Program-made: the position numbers and the translations under genes
The notes under the pieces: generated by a model
Database searches by the model: none
Told to the model about the DNA's origin: nothing
The model's input: the letters and a program-made list of their open reading frames with translations, nothing else
In this document: in pieces, positions 24,765-32,833 of the stretch
How the letters are laid out: the number at the start of each line of letters is the position of its first letter
Numbering within the stretch: position 1 is the first letter of the stretch
Assembly (NCBI GenBank): GCA_017407115.1
Contig: JAFQXD010000065.1
Span: 1 to 52,308, forward strand
Direction of reading: 5' to 3'
Length of the DNA: 52,308 bases
Source of the DNA: Methanobrevibacter sp.
Lineage (GTDB): Archaea > Methanobacteriota > Methanobacteria > Methanobacteriales > Methanobacteriaceae

Positions 24765-25880
24765 TTAGTTAATATAATTAATTTTGTATTTGCAATTAAT
24801 ATTATTTATTATTTCGACAATTTTGTCTTTGACTTCATCGATGTTTGAATAATCACAAGAAACCTGTTTGCCGTCAAACATTACCTTCTTAATATTTTGA
24901 CCGCAGATGTCATCAAAACCACTTTCGACCTCAAAGATGATGGAATTTTTAACCTTGAATCCTGATTCCACAACCTTATCCAAATCTCCATCAGTTATTC
25001 CCACCACAGGTATATCAAATCTGTATAAAATGTCTGAAGATATCAATGTCGTATCATCCCCGACAGTGATTACCACAGAAGAATCCCTAAATTTGTAAAC
25101 GTCTTCACCTGCATGGTCAAGAAATGCCACCTTGAATGTGTTGGGCTTTTCATGCTCGATGACCCTAGGATTAACTTTTGCATGCCTTAAAAGACCAGTT
25201 TTTATGATGGCCGATTCCAAATCGACTTCCCCCAATTTCTCAAGGCCGTGCTGCTTAAGTTCACCTCCGACAATATCCACAATATGATTATCTCTAGCTA
25301 TTAAAGTGAGCTTATCAGAATTTGTCTTTCCGATGACAACACTATTGACCATTATATTTTCACCAGGACTAACACCATGAACAATTCTCTGATTGGTGCC
25401 AACATCATCAGATTTTATATGATTGTTGTAAACTTCTTCAGGAGATACAATATCCAAATTCAATTTTTCAGACACAACTCCGGCAATATCGCAACCATCG
25501 TTCCACACTATGATGCTTCCGTCATCTTCACCAGGCCGTTCGATTTGAATAACAGGAGTGTCATTTTCAATTATTTTTTCAACATAATGATTATACACCT
25601 TATATCCAAATACCTGTCCTGTAACATCAGACTTGCCGTAATTAAGTAGAAATATTACGTCGACACGGTCTTCATAAAATATTTTCAGGGAATCGCTTGG
25701 AACCAATTTGCGGGAAATGTCAATTATCCCTTCCAAACTTGCATCAATAACGGCGGTTCGACCCATGGTGCCGCCCAGTCTTGCTGAAACCTCCCCATAT
25801 TGTTTGAGCAAATCAATCAACTTCAAAGCATAACCTGAATCTATGATATTGGGTCCATGAACAACCACGCCTATTTTCAT
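24765..25880 (-). CDS. DUF2117 domain protein
   Basis: Protein of 371 aa opening with MKIGVVVHGPNIIDSGYALK, the hallmark of DUF2117, a methanogen family of unknown function. The N-terminal 120 residues look like a Rossmann-type domain with LGGTMGRTAVIDASLEG. The middle has strand-rich sequence, and the C-terminus has SSVVITVGDDTTLISSDILYR with VVGITDGD, resembling a nucleotide- or metal-binding loop. The ATG overlaps the nob1 stop by 4 bp (ATGA), so it is translated coupled to a ribosome assembly factor. Role unknown. Confidence 0.85.
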   Translation of the reverse strand: MKIGVVVHGPNIIDSGYALKLIDLLKQYGEVSARLGGTMGRTAVIDASLEGIIDISRKLVPSDSLKIFYEDRVDVIFLLNYGKSDVTGQVFGYKVYNHYVEKIIENDTPVIQIERPGEDDGSIIVWNDGCDIAGVVSEKLNLDIVSPEEVYNNHIKSDDVGTNQRIVHGVSPGENIMVNSVVIGKTNSDKLTLIARDNHIVDIVGGELKQHGLEKLGEVDLESAIIKTGLLRHAKVNPRVIEHEKPNTFKVAFLDHAGEDVYKFRDSSVVITVGDDTTLISSDILYRFDIPVVGITDGDLDKVVESGFKVKNSIIFEVESGFDDICGQNIKKVMFDGKQVSCDYSNIDEVKDKIVEIINNINCKYKINYIN

Positions 25881-26398
25881 TTAGTCACCTTAATTCTTTT
25901 CTTGAAAATTTTAGATCCACATATTTCACAGTCATCAAATGGATAGTCATCCGGAAATTCCTTTTTACAACCTTCACATACCTTCTTCCAATTGTAAATT
26001 CCTTTAATGCCTTCAGTTATAATTCCAGAATAAGGAATATCCATAATTTTTAAAGTATTTTGAATAGTATAATCATCAGTAATGACCTTAACAGACTCTC
26101 CCTTTTGAGATAACATGTACGCCAATGCTATCAATTTCTTGTCGGGAAATGACAATCTTAAAATATCACCACTTTCAGAAATTATATTGTTTACACAAGA
26201 TAAACACAAAGATGATACGTCTTGTATAACTAATAAACCTTCATTAACAACTGCATCGAATTTCAGACGGGACTCAAAGTCTTTGATTTCCTCAGTAATC
26301 TCAGGGACAGTGTAGTTTCTCTTGGAAGTGATTTGAAACCCGTTTATGAATGCCGATGCATCAAGCACATAACATGTTTCCATAATTATTATTTTCAT
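25877..26398 (-). CDS. nob1: rRNA maturation endonuclease Nob1
   Basis: Nob1 cleaves the 3' end of pre-16S rRNA in the last step of small-subunit maturation. The protein (173 aa, or 168 from the second ATG at 26383) has a PIN domain with VLDASAFINGF at the start, conserved acidic DKKLIALA and VITDDYTIQN, and a C-terminal zinc ribbon (CEGC...CEIC). The start is uncertain between the two in-frame ATGs; neither has a Shine-Dalgarno. First gene of the operon with DUF2117 and mmp2. Confidence 0.92.
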   Translation of the reverse strand: MKIIIMETCYVLDASAFINGFQITSKRNYTVPEITEEIKDFESRLKFDAVVNEGLLVIQDVSSLCLSCVNNIISESGDILRLSFPDKKLIALAYMLSQKGESVKVITDDYTIQNTLKIMDIPYSGIITEGIKGIYNWKKVCEGCKKEFPDDYPFDDCEICGSKIFKKRIKVTK

Positions 26399-26454
26399 AA
26401 CATGAACTAATAAATTTTGGCAATGATGAAAAGTATTGATGCAAGTTTAAAATA

Positions 26455-26542
26455 AGGTTGGGAAAAGTTTGGGATAACCTTGGAAAAAGATTGGAAAAAG
26501 GTTGGAATAAGATTTGAACAATTCTGGGATGAGTTTGGAAAA
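26455..26542. repeat. Eight-unit 11-bp TTGG array upstream of the FilR1-like operon
   Basis: TTGG cores occur at 26458, 26469, 26480, 26491, 26502, 26513 (degenerate, TTTG), 26524 (CTGG) and 26535, each exactly 11 bp apart. The unit approximates A-G-n-TTGG-A/G-AAA. Weaker in-phase units (TTAA, TTGA) continue to about 26436. The TATA box follows at 26545. Helically phased binding sites are the simplest reading; 11 bp is not a codon multiple, so it is not a coding repeat. Confidence 0.85.
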
Positions 26543-26544
26543 AT

Positions 26545-26558
26545 CTATTTAAATTTAG
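26545..26558 (+). promoter_or_regulatory. TATA box of the FilR1-like regulator operon
   Basis: CTATTTAAATTTAG directly follows the last unit of the 11-bp array and lies about 90 nt before the ATG at 26641, implying a leader of about 60 nt. Confidence 0.55.
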
Positions 26559-26640
26559 ATTAAAAAATTTGATATTACAGAAAAATTCCTTGAGAAATTT
26601 CAAGAATTTTTTTATGATGAAAAAATGGAGGATACCAAAA

Positions 26641-27432
26641 ATGTACAATCACAATGAAATTAATAATGACATCAGATTTCTTGCACAATCAGAAATCCGA
26701 TTAAAAATTCTAAGTGAACTATACAAACGCCCAGATGACGTTCGTGGCCTAGTAAAAAAGACAAAAATCACCTACAGTTCTGTTTCAAGCAATATCAACA
26801 AATTAGAGGAAAATAACTACATCAGAAAAGTCGAAAAGAAGTACTACCTTAACCATATGGCTAAAGTTTACCTCAAAGCTCTAATGGACTTTAAAAGAAG
26901 CGTAGATATCATAAACAATTATGATTCATTCTGGAACAGACACAACATTAGCCAGCTAAGCTTGGATTCAATGAAAAACATTACTGATTTGAAAAATGCG
27001 CAGTTGATTGAAACAACACCTCTGGACATATATAAAACCCATAACGCCACAAAAAATCAGCTGATTGAATCAAAAGACGTCAAAGCCATATTTCCATATT
27101 TGCATCCGGAATATCCCAAAATAATTGAAACAATATTGAAAAATGGAGGATCAGTGAAATTAATTGTACCTAAAACAATTTTTAAGGCGATGATGACTCC
27201 GGTAAGCAGCAAAGTGAAAAATGCTGCCATAAAACAGGGAAAATTGAAAGTTTACACAGTTACCTCTGATTTGAATTTATACCTTACAATATGTGATGGA
27301 AAGATGAGTTTGGGACTATTTAAAAACGACGGCAGTTTCGATCAAAACAGGATTCTAATTTCCAATGATGAATCATCACACCAATGGGCCGAAGAATTAT
27401 TTAAACACGTGAAAAACATGGTGATAAAATGA
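26641..27432 (+). CDS. FilR1-like winged-helix transcriptional regulator (first)
   Basis: I chose the ATG at 26641 because GGAGG lies 9 nt before it; it gives 263 aa. Residues about 10-75 form a winged helix (IRLKILSELYKRPDDVRGLV, then ITYSSVSSNINKLEENNYIR). The C-terminal 150 residues match the FilR1/DUF1724 middle domain of methanogen regulators (IFPYLHPEYPKIIETILKNGGSVKLIVPK; ending ISNDESSHQWAEELFKHVKN). Such proteins regulate metabolism in Methanosarcina and relatives; the ligand is unknown. The next gene is a paralogue overlapping by 4 bp. Confidence 0.85.
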   Translation: MYNHNEINNDIRFLAQSEIRLKILSELYKRPDDVRGLVKKTKITYSSVSSNINKLEENNYIRKVEKKYYLNHMAKVYLKALMDFKRSVDIINNYDSFWNRHNISQLSLDSMKNITDLKNAQLIETTPLDIYKTHNATKNQLIESKDVKAIFPYLHPEYPKIIETILKNGGSVKLIVPKTIFKAMMTPVSSKVKNAAIKQGKLKVYTVTSDLNLYLTICDGKMSLGLFKNDGSFDQNRILISNDESSHQWAEELFKHVKNMVIK

Positions 27433-28226
27433 CTAACATTGAAACAAAAAAAGAATTAAACAAGGAGTTCAGGGATGTCAAATACATACTGACATCAAGT
27501 ATGCGTGCCAAACTGCTTTTGGCCGTATACGAAATTCCAAAAAATTTGGACGAATTAAGAAATGAATTAAAAAAACCCTCAGCAACCATACTGCATGGGC
27601 TTAAAGAACTAGAAACGATAAATCTAGTTCGAAAAGCACAAAAGTATTATGAACTTACTTCAAACGGATACCTTTTGACAACCAATATGATAAAATTGAT
27701 TGAAAACTGGTATGCGTTGGGTAAAAGCGAGGCATTTTGGGACAATCATGATTTGACTGACATCCCGGATGACATAATTAAAAATATTTATCTTTTAAAG
27801 AATGCTGAATACGTCAATTCAACTACAAGCGACCTTTCTATAGCATTCAATAGCTACATTGACCTAATTTCAAAAGCAACAAAACTACAGATAATACTAC
27901 CAATATATTCTGAAAATCATTTCAAGCACATCATTGATTTGTTAAATAAAAACAAACTTGATGAACTGGATTTGATCCTCAGCGATGAAATCTACAAATC
28001 CATCAATAACAATGAACTGTTTAAAGAGGAACTGCTAGAAAACAAAAAAGTCAAAATAACAGTCATTAAGCATAATTTGAAAATATTTTTAACTTCATCT
28101 GAAGAATTCATGTCACTGACCTTATTTTTCAAGGATGGGCATTATGATGATTCCCAAATATTAATTGGAAAAGACAAAAATGCCCTAAAATGGGCTGAAA
28201 ACTTAATGAAATATTATGGAGGATAG
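27429..28226 (+). CDS. FilR1-like winged-helix transcriptional regulator (second)
   Basis: Protein of 265 aa, paralogous to the one before it: winged helix at about 15-80 (MRAKLLLAVYEIPKNLDELR, KPSATILHGLKELETINLVR) and the same sensor-type C-terminal domain (LQIILPIYSENHFKHIIDLL ... ILIGKDKNALKWAENLMKYYGG). The ATGA overlap with the first gene makes 1:1 synthesis and heterodimer formation possible. The target could be the phased array upstream of the operon, which is inference. Confidence 0.85.
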   Translation: MTNIETKKELNKEFRDVKYILTSSMRAKLLLAVYEIPKNLDELRNELKKPSATILHGLKELETINLVRKAQKYYELTSNGYLLTTNMIKLIENWYALGKSEAFWDNHDLTDIPDDIIKNIYLLKNAEYVNSTTSDLSIAFNSYIDLISKATKLQIILPIYSENHFKHIIDLLNKNKLDELDLILSDEIYKSINNNELFKEELLENKKVKITVIKHNLKIFLTSSEEFMSLTLFFKDGHYDDSQILIGKDKNALKWAENLMKYYGG

Positions 28227-28228
28227 TA

Positions 28229-28552
28229 ATGACAGTAACGAATAATATTCACTATTTATCGAATATTGAAGATAAAGAACTGTTTAACCTAGTAATGGGT
28301 AACAAAGGTGGAAGAACAAGAATGAGAATATTGGATGCATTATTAATTATGCCAAGCAACGCCAATCAGTTGGCAAAAAAGCTGAAATTGGATTATAAAA
28401 CCGTCACCTACCATATGAATATTATTTGCAAACATAAATATGCAACACGGGAAAAATTCGAGAAATATACTCGATATTACCCGAGCGATAAATTAATTAA
28501 AAACTTAAAGGAATATAAAATAATTAAACAACACATCCAAAATGAAATTTGA
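28229..28552 (+). CDS. Small winged-helix (ArsR-like) DNA-binding protein
   Basis: Protein of 107 aa, essentially one winged-helix domain: RTRMRILDALLIMPSNANQL, AKKLKLDYKTVTYHMNIICKH (recognition helix) and TRYYPSDK as the wing. No effector domain. GGAGG lies 6 nt before the ATG, inside the end of the preceding gene, so it is in the same operon. It may dimerise and act with the two FilR1-like proteins. Confidence 0.85.
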   Translation: MTVTNNIHYLSNIEDKELFNLVMGNKGGRTRMRILDALLIMPSNANQLAKKLKLDYKTVTYHMNIICKHKYATREKFEKYTRYYPSDKLIKNLKEYKIIKQHIQNEI

Positions 28553-28562
28553 GGAATAAAAT

Positions 28563-29069
28563 ATGAAAAGTGAAACATCCAAACAACATCAAAAAGAATC
28601 ATCAAAAGACATCACATGTAGTGTTATAACTTTAAGCGATAGTAGAAAATCAAAAAAGGCAGATCTGTCCGGCAAATATATTTCTGAAGAAATTGAATCC
28701 AGATACATCTTAAAAGAAAGGAAATTGATTCCTGATGAGAAAGATGATTTGATAAATACTATTGAAGAGATGATATCAGATGATATTGATGTTATTTTAA
28801 CAACCGGTGGAACAGGACTTGATTCCCGTGACATCACTGTTGAAACAGTTGAATCACTTTTTGAAAAAAAACTTGATGGCTTTGGAGAAATTTTTAGAAT
28901 GAAATCCTACGAAGAAATAGGTTCCGCAGCATTGCTTTCAAGAGCAACTGCCGGAATTTATAAAAAAAGTATTATATTTTCAATGCCGGGATCACCTAAT
29001 GCCGTGAAAACTGCATTGGAAATAATAATTGATGAACTTCCACATTTTGTTCATCATGTAAAAAAATGA
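28563..29069 (+). CDS. moaB: MoaB/MogA-family molybdopterin biosynthesis protein
   Basis: Adenylates molybdopterin before metal insertion, needed for tungsten or molybdenum formylmethanofuran dehydrogenase. The 168-aa protein has TTGGTGLDSRDITVET (about residues 80-95) and FSMPGSPNAVKTALE near the end, the two conserved MoaB loops. The first 15 residues are a polar tail. It lies 10 bp after the winged-helix gene, so a cofactor gene is expressed with three regulators. Its stop codon lies within a terminator stem. Confidence 0.93.
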   Translation: MKSETSKQHQKESSKDITCSVITLSDSRKSKKADLSGKYISEEIESRYILKERKLIPDEKDDLINTIEEMISDDIDVILTTGGTGLDSRDITVETVESLFEKKLDGFGEIFRMKSYEEIGSAALLSRATAGIYKKSIIFSMPGSPNAVKTALEIIIDELPHFVHHVKK

Positions 29070-29089
29070 TGAAATTAATTTTCATCATT
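29065..29089. terminator. Shared bidirectional terminator of moaB and pyrE
   Basis: Perfect 10-bp stem AATGATGAAA / TTTCATCATT with a 5-nt loop, followed by TATTTTTTT on the plus strand. It starts inside the moaB stop codon and ends 11 bp before the pyrE stop. Confidence 0.65.
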
Positions 29090-29100
29090 AATTTATTTTT

Positions 29101-29637
29101 TTAATCAAAAAATTCGTTGACAATTATTAAAGGCTCTAATTTTATTCCTTCTTTTTCAAATTCTTCAATGGCACCTTCTTGTCTATCAACAACAACAAAT
29201 GCTCTTTTTACATTACCACCATTATCTTGAATAGCTTTAATGGCTTTTAAAAGAGACCCTCCAGTAGTTGAAACATCTTCAACGACAATGACATCGTCAC
29301 CCTCATTCAATTCACCTTCAATGAGTTTGGATGTTCCATAACCTTTCTTTTCTTTACGAATCATCAACAATGGAAGTTTTGATTCTAGAGAAACTGCAGT
29401 AGCAATAGGAACTGCTCCCAAAGCCGGACCGGCAACCTTGTCTATATCCTCATCAGATATCTTTTCTGTAATCAGTTTTGAAATTGTAGATAGAATTTCA
29501 GGTTCGGTGATAGCCTTTTTCATGTTGATGTAATAATTGCTTTTCTTTCCGGAGGATAATGTGAAATCCCCTTCAAGAAATACTTCATTTTCCTTTAATA
29601 AATCAATCAAATATTCTTTGGAAACCATATCAATCAT
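29101..29637 (-). CDS. pyrE: Orotate phosphoribosyltransferase
   Basis: Joins orotate to PRPP to make orotidine monophosphate in pyrimidine synthesis. The 178-aa protein has the PRPP-binding signature [18 protein letters not shown] (about 116-133) and the orotate-site elements [15 protein letters not shown] (24-38) and [15 protein letters not shown]. Its ATG directly follows the stop of the PRC-barrel gene upstream; a second in-frame ATG is at 29628. The pairing with a PRC-barrel protein suggests co-transcription, not shared function. Confidence 0.95.
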   Translation of the reverse strand: MIDMVSKEYLIDLLKENEVFLEGDFTLSSGKKSNYYINMKKAITEPEILSTISKLITEKISDEDIDKVAGPALGAVPIATAVSLESKLPLLMIRKEKKGYGTSKLIEGELNEGDDVIVVEDVSTTGGSLLKAIKAIQDNGGNVKRAFVVVDRQEGAIEEFEKEGIKLEPLIIVNEFFD

Positions 29638-29868
29638 TTAAATGTCATCTTCGCCTTTAAGTAAAATCTTATCTCCAATCACTTTTACAAGTTCCATTGG
29701 AATCATATTTTCACTGGATTTGATTTGTTCGGAAATTCCAGTCTTTTTAAGTACAATGTCAGTGATTTCAAAAGTATCCTTATCAAAAACAACATCGGAA
29801 ACTTTTCCAACAATTTGAATGTCTGCATCGAGAACTTCTTTTCCAAATAATTCATCTTTAATTCTCAT
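29638..29868 (-). CDS. PRC-barrel domain protein (76 aa)
   Basis: Single PRC-barrel: RIKDELFGKEVLDADIQIVG at the start, VSDVVFDKDTFEITDIVLKK in the middle, MIPMELVKVIGDKILLK at the end. Archaeal stand-alone PRC-barrel proteins include CdpB-type cell division and other adaptor proteins, so it may bind another protein. Another copy occurs in the window at 49282. Co-transcribed with pyrE. Specific role unknown. Confidence 0.88.
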   Translation of the reverse strand: MRIKDELFGKEVLDADIQIVGKVSDVVFDKDTFEITDIVLKKTGISEQIKSSENMIPMELVKVIGDKILLKGEDDI

Positions 29869-30000
29869 AGTGTCACCTATGAATATATTGTACGTTCAAT
29901 CTAAAATACATTTATGTCTTCACATCAAAATAACCGAAGCAATGAAAAAAACTATTAAATACAAACAACATACTAACAACATCAATTTAAAGGTGAATAT

Positions 30001-31254
30001 ATGGAGAACGAATATTATACAGTGTCTCAAATTAACGCCTACATTAACCGAAAGCTGAAAACAGATGTGAATCTGCGCAATATTTACATCAAAGGTGAAA
30101 TATCCAATTTCAAAACATATCCCAGCGGACACAGCTATTTTACCTTAAAGGATAAAACATCACAGATTCCAGCCGTGATGTTTAAAGGAAGAAAGCATAG
30201 CCTAAAGTTCCAACCTGAAAACGGCATGAAGGTCATCATTAAAGGTAAGATTGAAGTCTATGAAAAGGATGGGAAATATCAGTTATACGCCACAACAATG
30301 ACTGAGGACGGGATTGGAAACCTGCATATTGCCTTTGAACAGCTCAAGAAAAAACTTAAGGCTGAAGGCTTATTTGAAGATGCCCATAAAAAAGAAATTC
30401 CAAAATATCCGAAAAAAATTGGAGTTGTAACCGCACAAACGGGAGCTGCAATACGAGACATCATCACGACAATCAAGAAAAGATATCCTTATTGTGAAGT
30501 CTTGGTATTTTCAACACTCGTACAGGGTGATCTGGCAGCAGCCCAAATAGTTCGACAAATCAACCATGCTCAGGAATTTGACATTGACACATTGATTGTT
30601 GGACGTGGAGGAGGAAGCATAGAAGATTTATGGCCATTCAACGAAGAAATTGTTGCAAGAGCCATTTACGAATGTAAAATTCCCGTCATCAGTGCAGTAG
30701 GCCATGAAATAGACTGGACAATATCAGATTACGTGGCAGACAAGAGAGCTCCAACACCAACCGGAGCAGCAATGATTGCCGTACCAGACATAAATGACGT
30801 CAGATTCAAGATAGCTCAATTAAATGGAAGATTGAACAAAAACATGAGAGACATCATTTCTCAAAATAAAACAAAATTAGACAATATTTCCCAAAAACAG
30901 ATTTTGAAAAATCCAGAATCCATTTATGAAATTAAATCAATGACGTTGGATAATCTGGTTACCAAACTGGAACTTGAATCTAAAAGAATAATTACCGAAA
31001 ATAAAAACAGACTGTTCGAATTGGAAAACAAAAACATATTGAAAAATCCAAATGAAATAATAAGAATGAAAAGAGACCCCTACTTAAGAAATTTAGATAA
31101 ATTGAATGTGTTGAATCCGCTTTTGACATTGAAAAGAGGATATGCATTGACAAAAATAGAAGGAAAGGTTGTATCTTCAGCAAAAGATGTGAAATCTGGA
31201 GACAAACTTGACGTTGAATTTGATGATGGAGTTATAAATACAAGGGTGATATGA
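30001..31254 (+). CDS. xseA: Exodeoxyribonuclease VII large subunit
   Basis: XseA degrades single-stranded DNA from both ends with XseB. The 417-aa protein has the N-terminal OB fold (YTVSQINAYINRKLKTDVNL, KGEISNFKTYPSGHSYFTLK), the catalytic domain with GVVTAQTGAAIRDIITTIKK, VGRGGGSIEDLWPFNEE and SAVGHEIDWTISDYVAD(K)RAPTP, and a helical C-terminus. AAAGGTGA lies 4 nt before the ATG. ExoVII is mainly bacterial; its presence in Methanobacteriales suggests old transfer. It overlaps xseB by 4 bp. Confidence 0.95.
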   Translation: MENEYYTVSQINAYINRKLKTDVNLRNIYIKGEISNFKTYPSGHSYFTLKDKTSQIPAVMFKGRKHSLKFQPENGMKVIIKGKIEVYEKDGKYQLYATTMTEDGIGNLHIAFEQLKKKLKAEGLFEDAHKKEIPKYPKKIGVVTAQTGAAIRDIITTIKKRYPYCEVLVFSTLVQGDLAAAQIVRQINHAQEFDIDTLIVGRGGGSIEDLWPFNEEIVARAIYECKIPVISAVGHEIDWTISDYVADKRAPTPTGAAMIAVPDINDVRFKIAQLNGRLNKNMRDIISQNKTKLDNISQKQILKNPESIYEIKSMTLDNLVTKLELESKRIITENKNRLFELENKNILKNPNEIIRMKRDPYLRNLDKLNVLNPLLTLKRGYALTKIEGKVVSSAKDVKSGDKLDVEFDDGVINTRVI

Positions 31255-31472
31255 TGGAAAATTTAAGTTTTGAAGAAAGTTTAGAAAAATTAGAAGAAAT
31301 CGTTAACAAACTAGAAAGCGGAGACGTGCCGTTGGATGATGCAATTGATGAGTTCAACAATGCAATGCAGCTTGTTAAAATATGTGAGAAGAAATTATCT
31401 GCAGCCGAAGAGTCCATTGCAAAAATCGTTCAGGACAACGGACAAGTTGAAGATTTCAACATTGAAGAATAG
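31251..31472 (+). CDS. xseB: Exodeoxyribonuclease VII small subunit
   Basis: XseB (73 aa) wraps around the long helix of XseA and gates its active site. Sequence LSFEESLEKLEEIVNKLESGDVPLDDAIDEFNNAM is typical, as is the size. The ATG (ATGATG context) overlaps the xseA stop by 4 bp, giving coupled translation for a many-to-one complex. Confidence 0.95.
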   Translation: MMENLSFEESLEKLEEIVNKLESGDVPLDDAIDEFNNAMQLVKICEKKLSAAEESIAKIVQDNGQVEDFNIEE

Positions 31473-31534
31473 AATAATTTTATTTATAACTTTAATCAAA
31501 GCATATATTAACTAGTTAAATGGAGGTAAAAAAT

Positions 31535-31750
31535 ATGGCAAATGGCATTCTTGCAGCAATATTATCCTTCCTAATTCCAGGTTTAGGTCAAGCTTATGCT
31601 GGAGATATTAAAAAAGGAATAATATTTTTAGTAGCTGCAATAGTAATATGGATAATTGCATCTTTAATATTCAGACATTGGATTGTTTGGATTATCGATA
31701 TAGTTTACGCAATATATGCTGCTTATGATGCATATCAAATGACACAATAG
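31535..31750 (+). CDS. Small TM2-like membrane protein
   Basis: The ATG at 31535 has GGAGG 8 nt before it and gives 71 aa; an ATG at 31520 sits before that site and is rejected. The sequence ILAAILSFLIPGLGQAYAGD, then KKGIIFLVAAIVIWIIASLI, is the TM2-type pattern: a glycine-rich turn between hydrophobic helices, ending DAYQMTQ. About three short hydrophobic segments. Common in archaea and Firmicutes; function unknown. Confidence 0.85.
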   Translation: MANGILAAILSFLIPGLGQAYAGDIKKGIIFLVAAIVIWIIASLIFRHWIVWIIDIVYAIYAAYDAYQMTQ

Positions 31751-31771
31751 AGTTAAAATTTATTTTTTAAC

Positions 31772-32788
31772 CTATTCTTCTTTTTTTGTAAAATACTTCA
31801 ACCAATACATAAACAATTTTTTTATCGCACAGCTATGGCAATCTTTGATTATTTTTGTGGCTAAAATTAGTGCATCCTCTTTTTCAATGAGCCCACAATC
31901 AATCTCATCTATTAAATTTAAAACAGAAGAAGCGATTGCTACATTATCCTGTTTTTTCATATCTTTTTGCAAATCCCTTATAAATTCATCTTTATCACAA
32001 TCTAAACTATCATAAAACTCGTTGATATCTAAATTATAACGATTTAACCTAACCAATGCATTTGACTGTGATTTTGGAGAAATCCACACCTGCTTTCTAA
32101 CTGCTTTTATAATGGATTCGATAACGCATTTACCTATTAATTCGCCAAACTTCGAATGTTTGCCAGCATTTGTTATTGTGTTGTCTGATTCTAGATTAGA
32201 AAATATGCATAAACCATCTGTTCCAGTCCCTGTCGCATATCCATTTGAATATTGTGAGGGGATTTTTAAATCGCTTAGTGCAACAGTTTTTGCTTCTGTT
32301 GCAGTCATGAATGCTTCGAGCAACGTTTCATAACCCAAATTGACATTTGTTAAAATAATCGTATTTATTGTACCGAATTTGCCATCCTCTTCATAAAATG
32401 CGCAGGGATCACCCGCCCTTACCGCATTGGTTCTGACACCAGCAGTCGTAATTGCTACGACATCGATATTCCTATAATTTTCAGTTACGATACCCACATT
32501 TTTCATCTCGGCAAGAGTAATCAAGCCAGTGCTATGATTAGAGTCTATATTTAAACCACAACAATGTTGATTAAGATAATCGCAAACATCATGGTTTTCA
32601 AGATAATCAATGTGCTCCTGTGACAAATGGTGGTTAAACACGCTTTTAAAATTAGATGAAAATCCGCCGTTTAACTTGGATGTGGAAATTCCATTACGTT
32701 TTACATTGAATTTAACAAAAATAGTGTCGTTTAGATAATATAACTCATCATTAACTGATGTTTTGAAAAAAAGTCTATCAGAATTCAT
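31772..32788 (-). CDS. cbiZ: Adenosylcobinamide amidohydrolase (CbiZ family)
   Basis: CbiZ cleaves the aminopropanol side chain of salvaged cobinamide to cobyric acid, allowing archaea to use foreign corrinoids. The 338-aa protein has the family motifs VAITTAGVRTNAVRAGDP (about 111-128), YATGTGTDGLCIFS (about 183-196) and GKHSKFGELIGKCV. It is longer than stand-alone CbiZ, with about 100 N-terminal residues and a 100-residue C-terminal helical extension. The ATG lies just after the thermosome terminator and has no Shine-Dalgarno; it may be leaderless. Confidence 0.88.
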   Translation of the reverse strand: MNSDRLFFKTSVNDELYYLNDTIFVKFNVKRNGISTSKLNGGFSSNFKSVFNHHLSQEHIDYLENHDVCDYLNQHCCGLNIDSNHSTGLITLAEMKNVGIVTENYRNIDVVAITTAGVRTNAVRAGDPCAFYEEDGKFGTINTIILTNVNLGYETLLEAFMTATEAKTVALSDLKIPSQYSNGYATGTGTDGLCIFSNLESDNTITNAGKHSKFGELIGKCVIESIIKAVRKQVWISPKSQSNALVRLNRYNLDINEFYDSLDCDKDEFIRDLQKDMKKQDNVAIASSVLNLIDEIDCGLIEKEDALILATKIIKDCHSCAIKKLFMYWLKYFTKKEE

Positions 32789-32805
32789 AAAAATAAAAAA
32801 AAAGA

Positions 32806-32829
32806 AAAGAAATTAATTAAAATTTCTTT
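32806..32829 (-). terminator. Terminator of the thermosome gene
   Basis: 9-bp stem AAAGAAATT / AATTTCTTT with a 6-nt loop, followed on the minus strand by TTCTTTTTTTTTATTTTT. It sits between the thermosome stop and the cbiZ ATG, only 45 bp apart, so cbiZ needs read-through or its own promoter here. Confidence 0.65.
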
Positions 32830-32833
32830 AAAT

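Noticed and set aside
26455..26542. CRISPR-like array
   Set aside because: Units are 11 bp with no spacers, so it is not CRISPR.
26361..26648. 95-codon frame on the minus strand across the FilR1-like promoter
   Set aside because: It runs through the 11-bp array, the TATA box and the nob1 start; the translation is repetitive only because of the array. No ribosome site.
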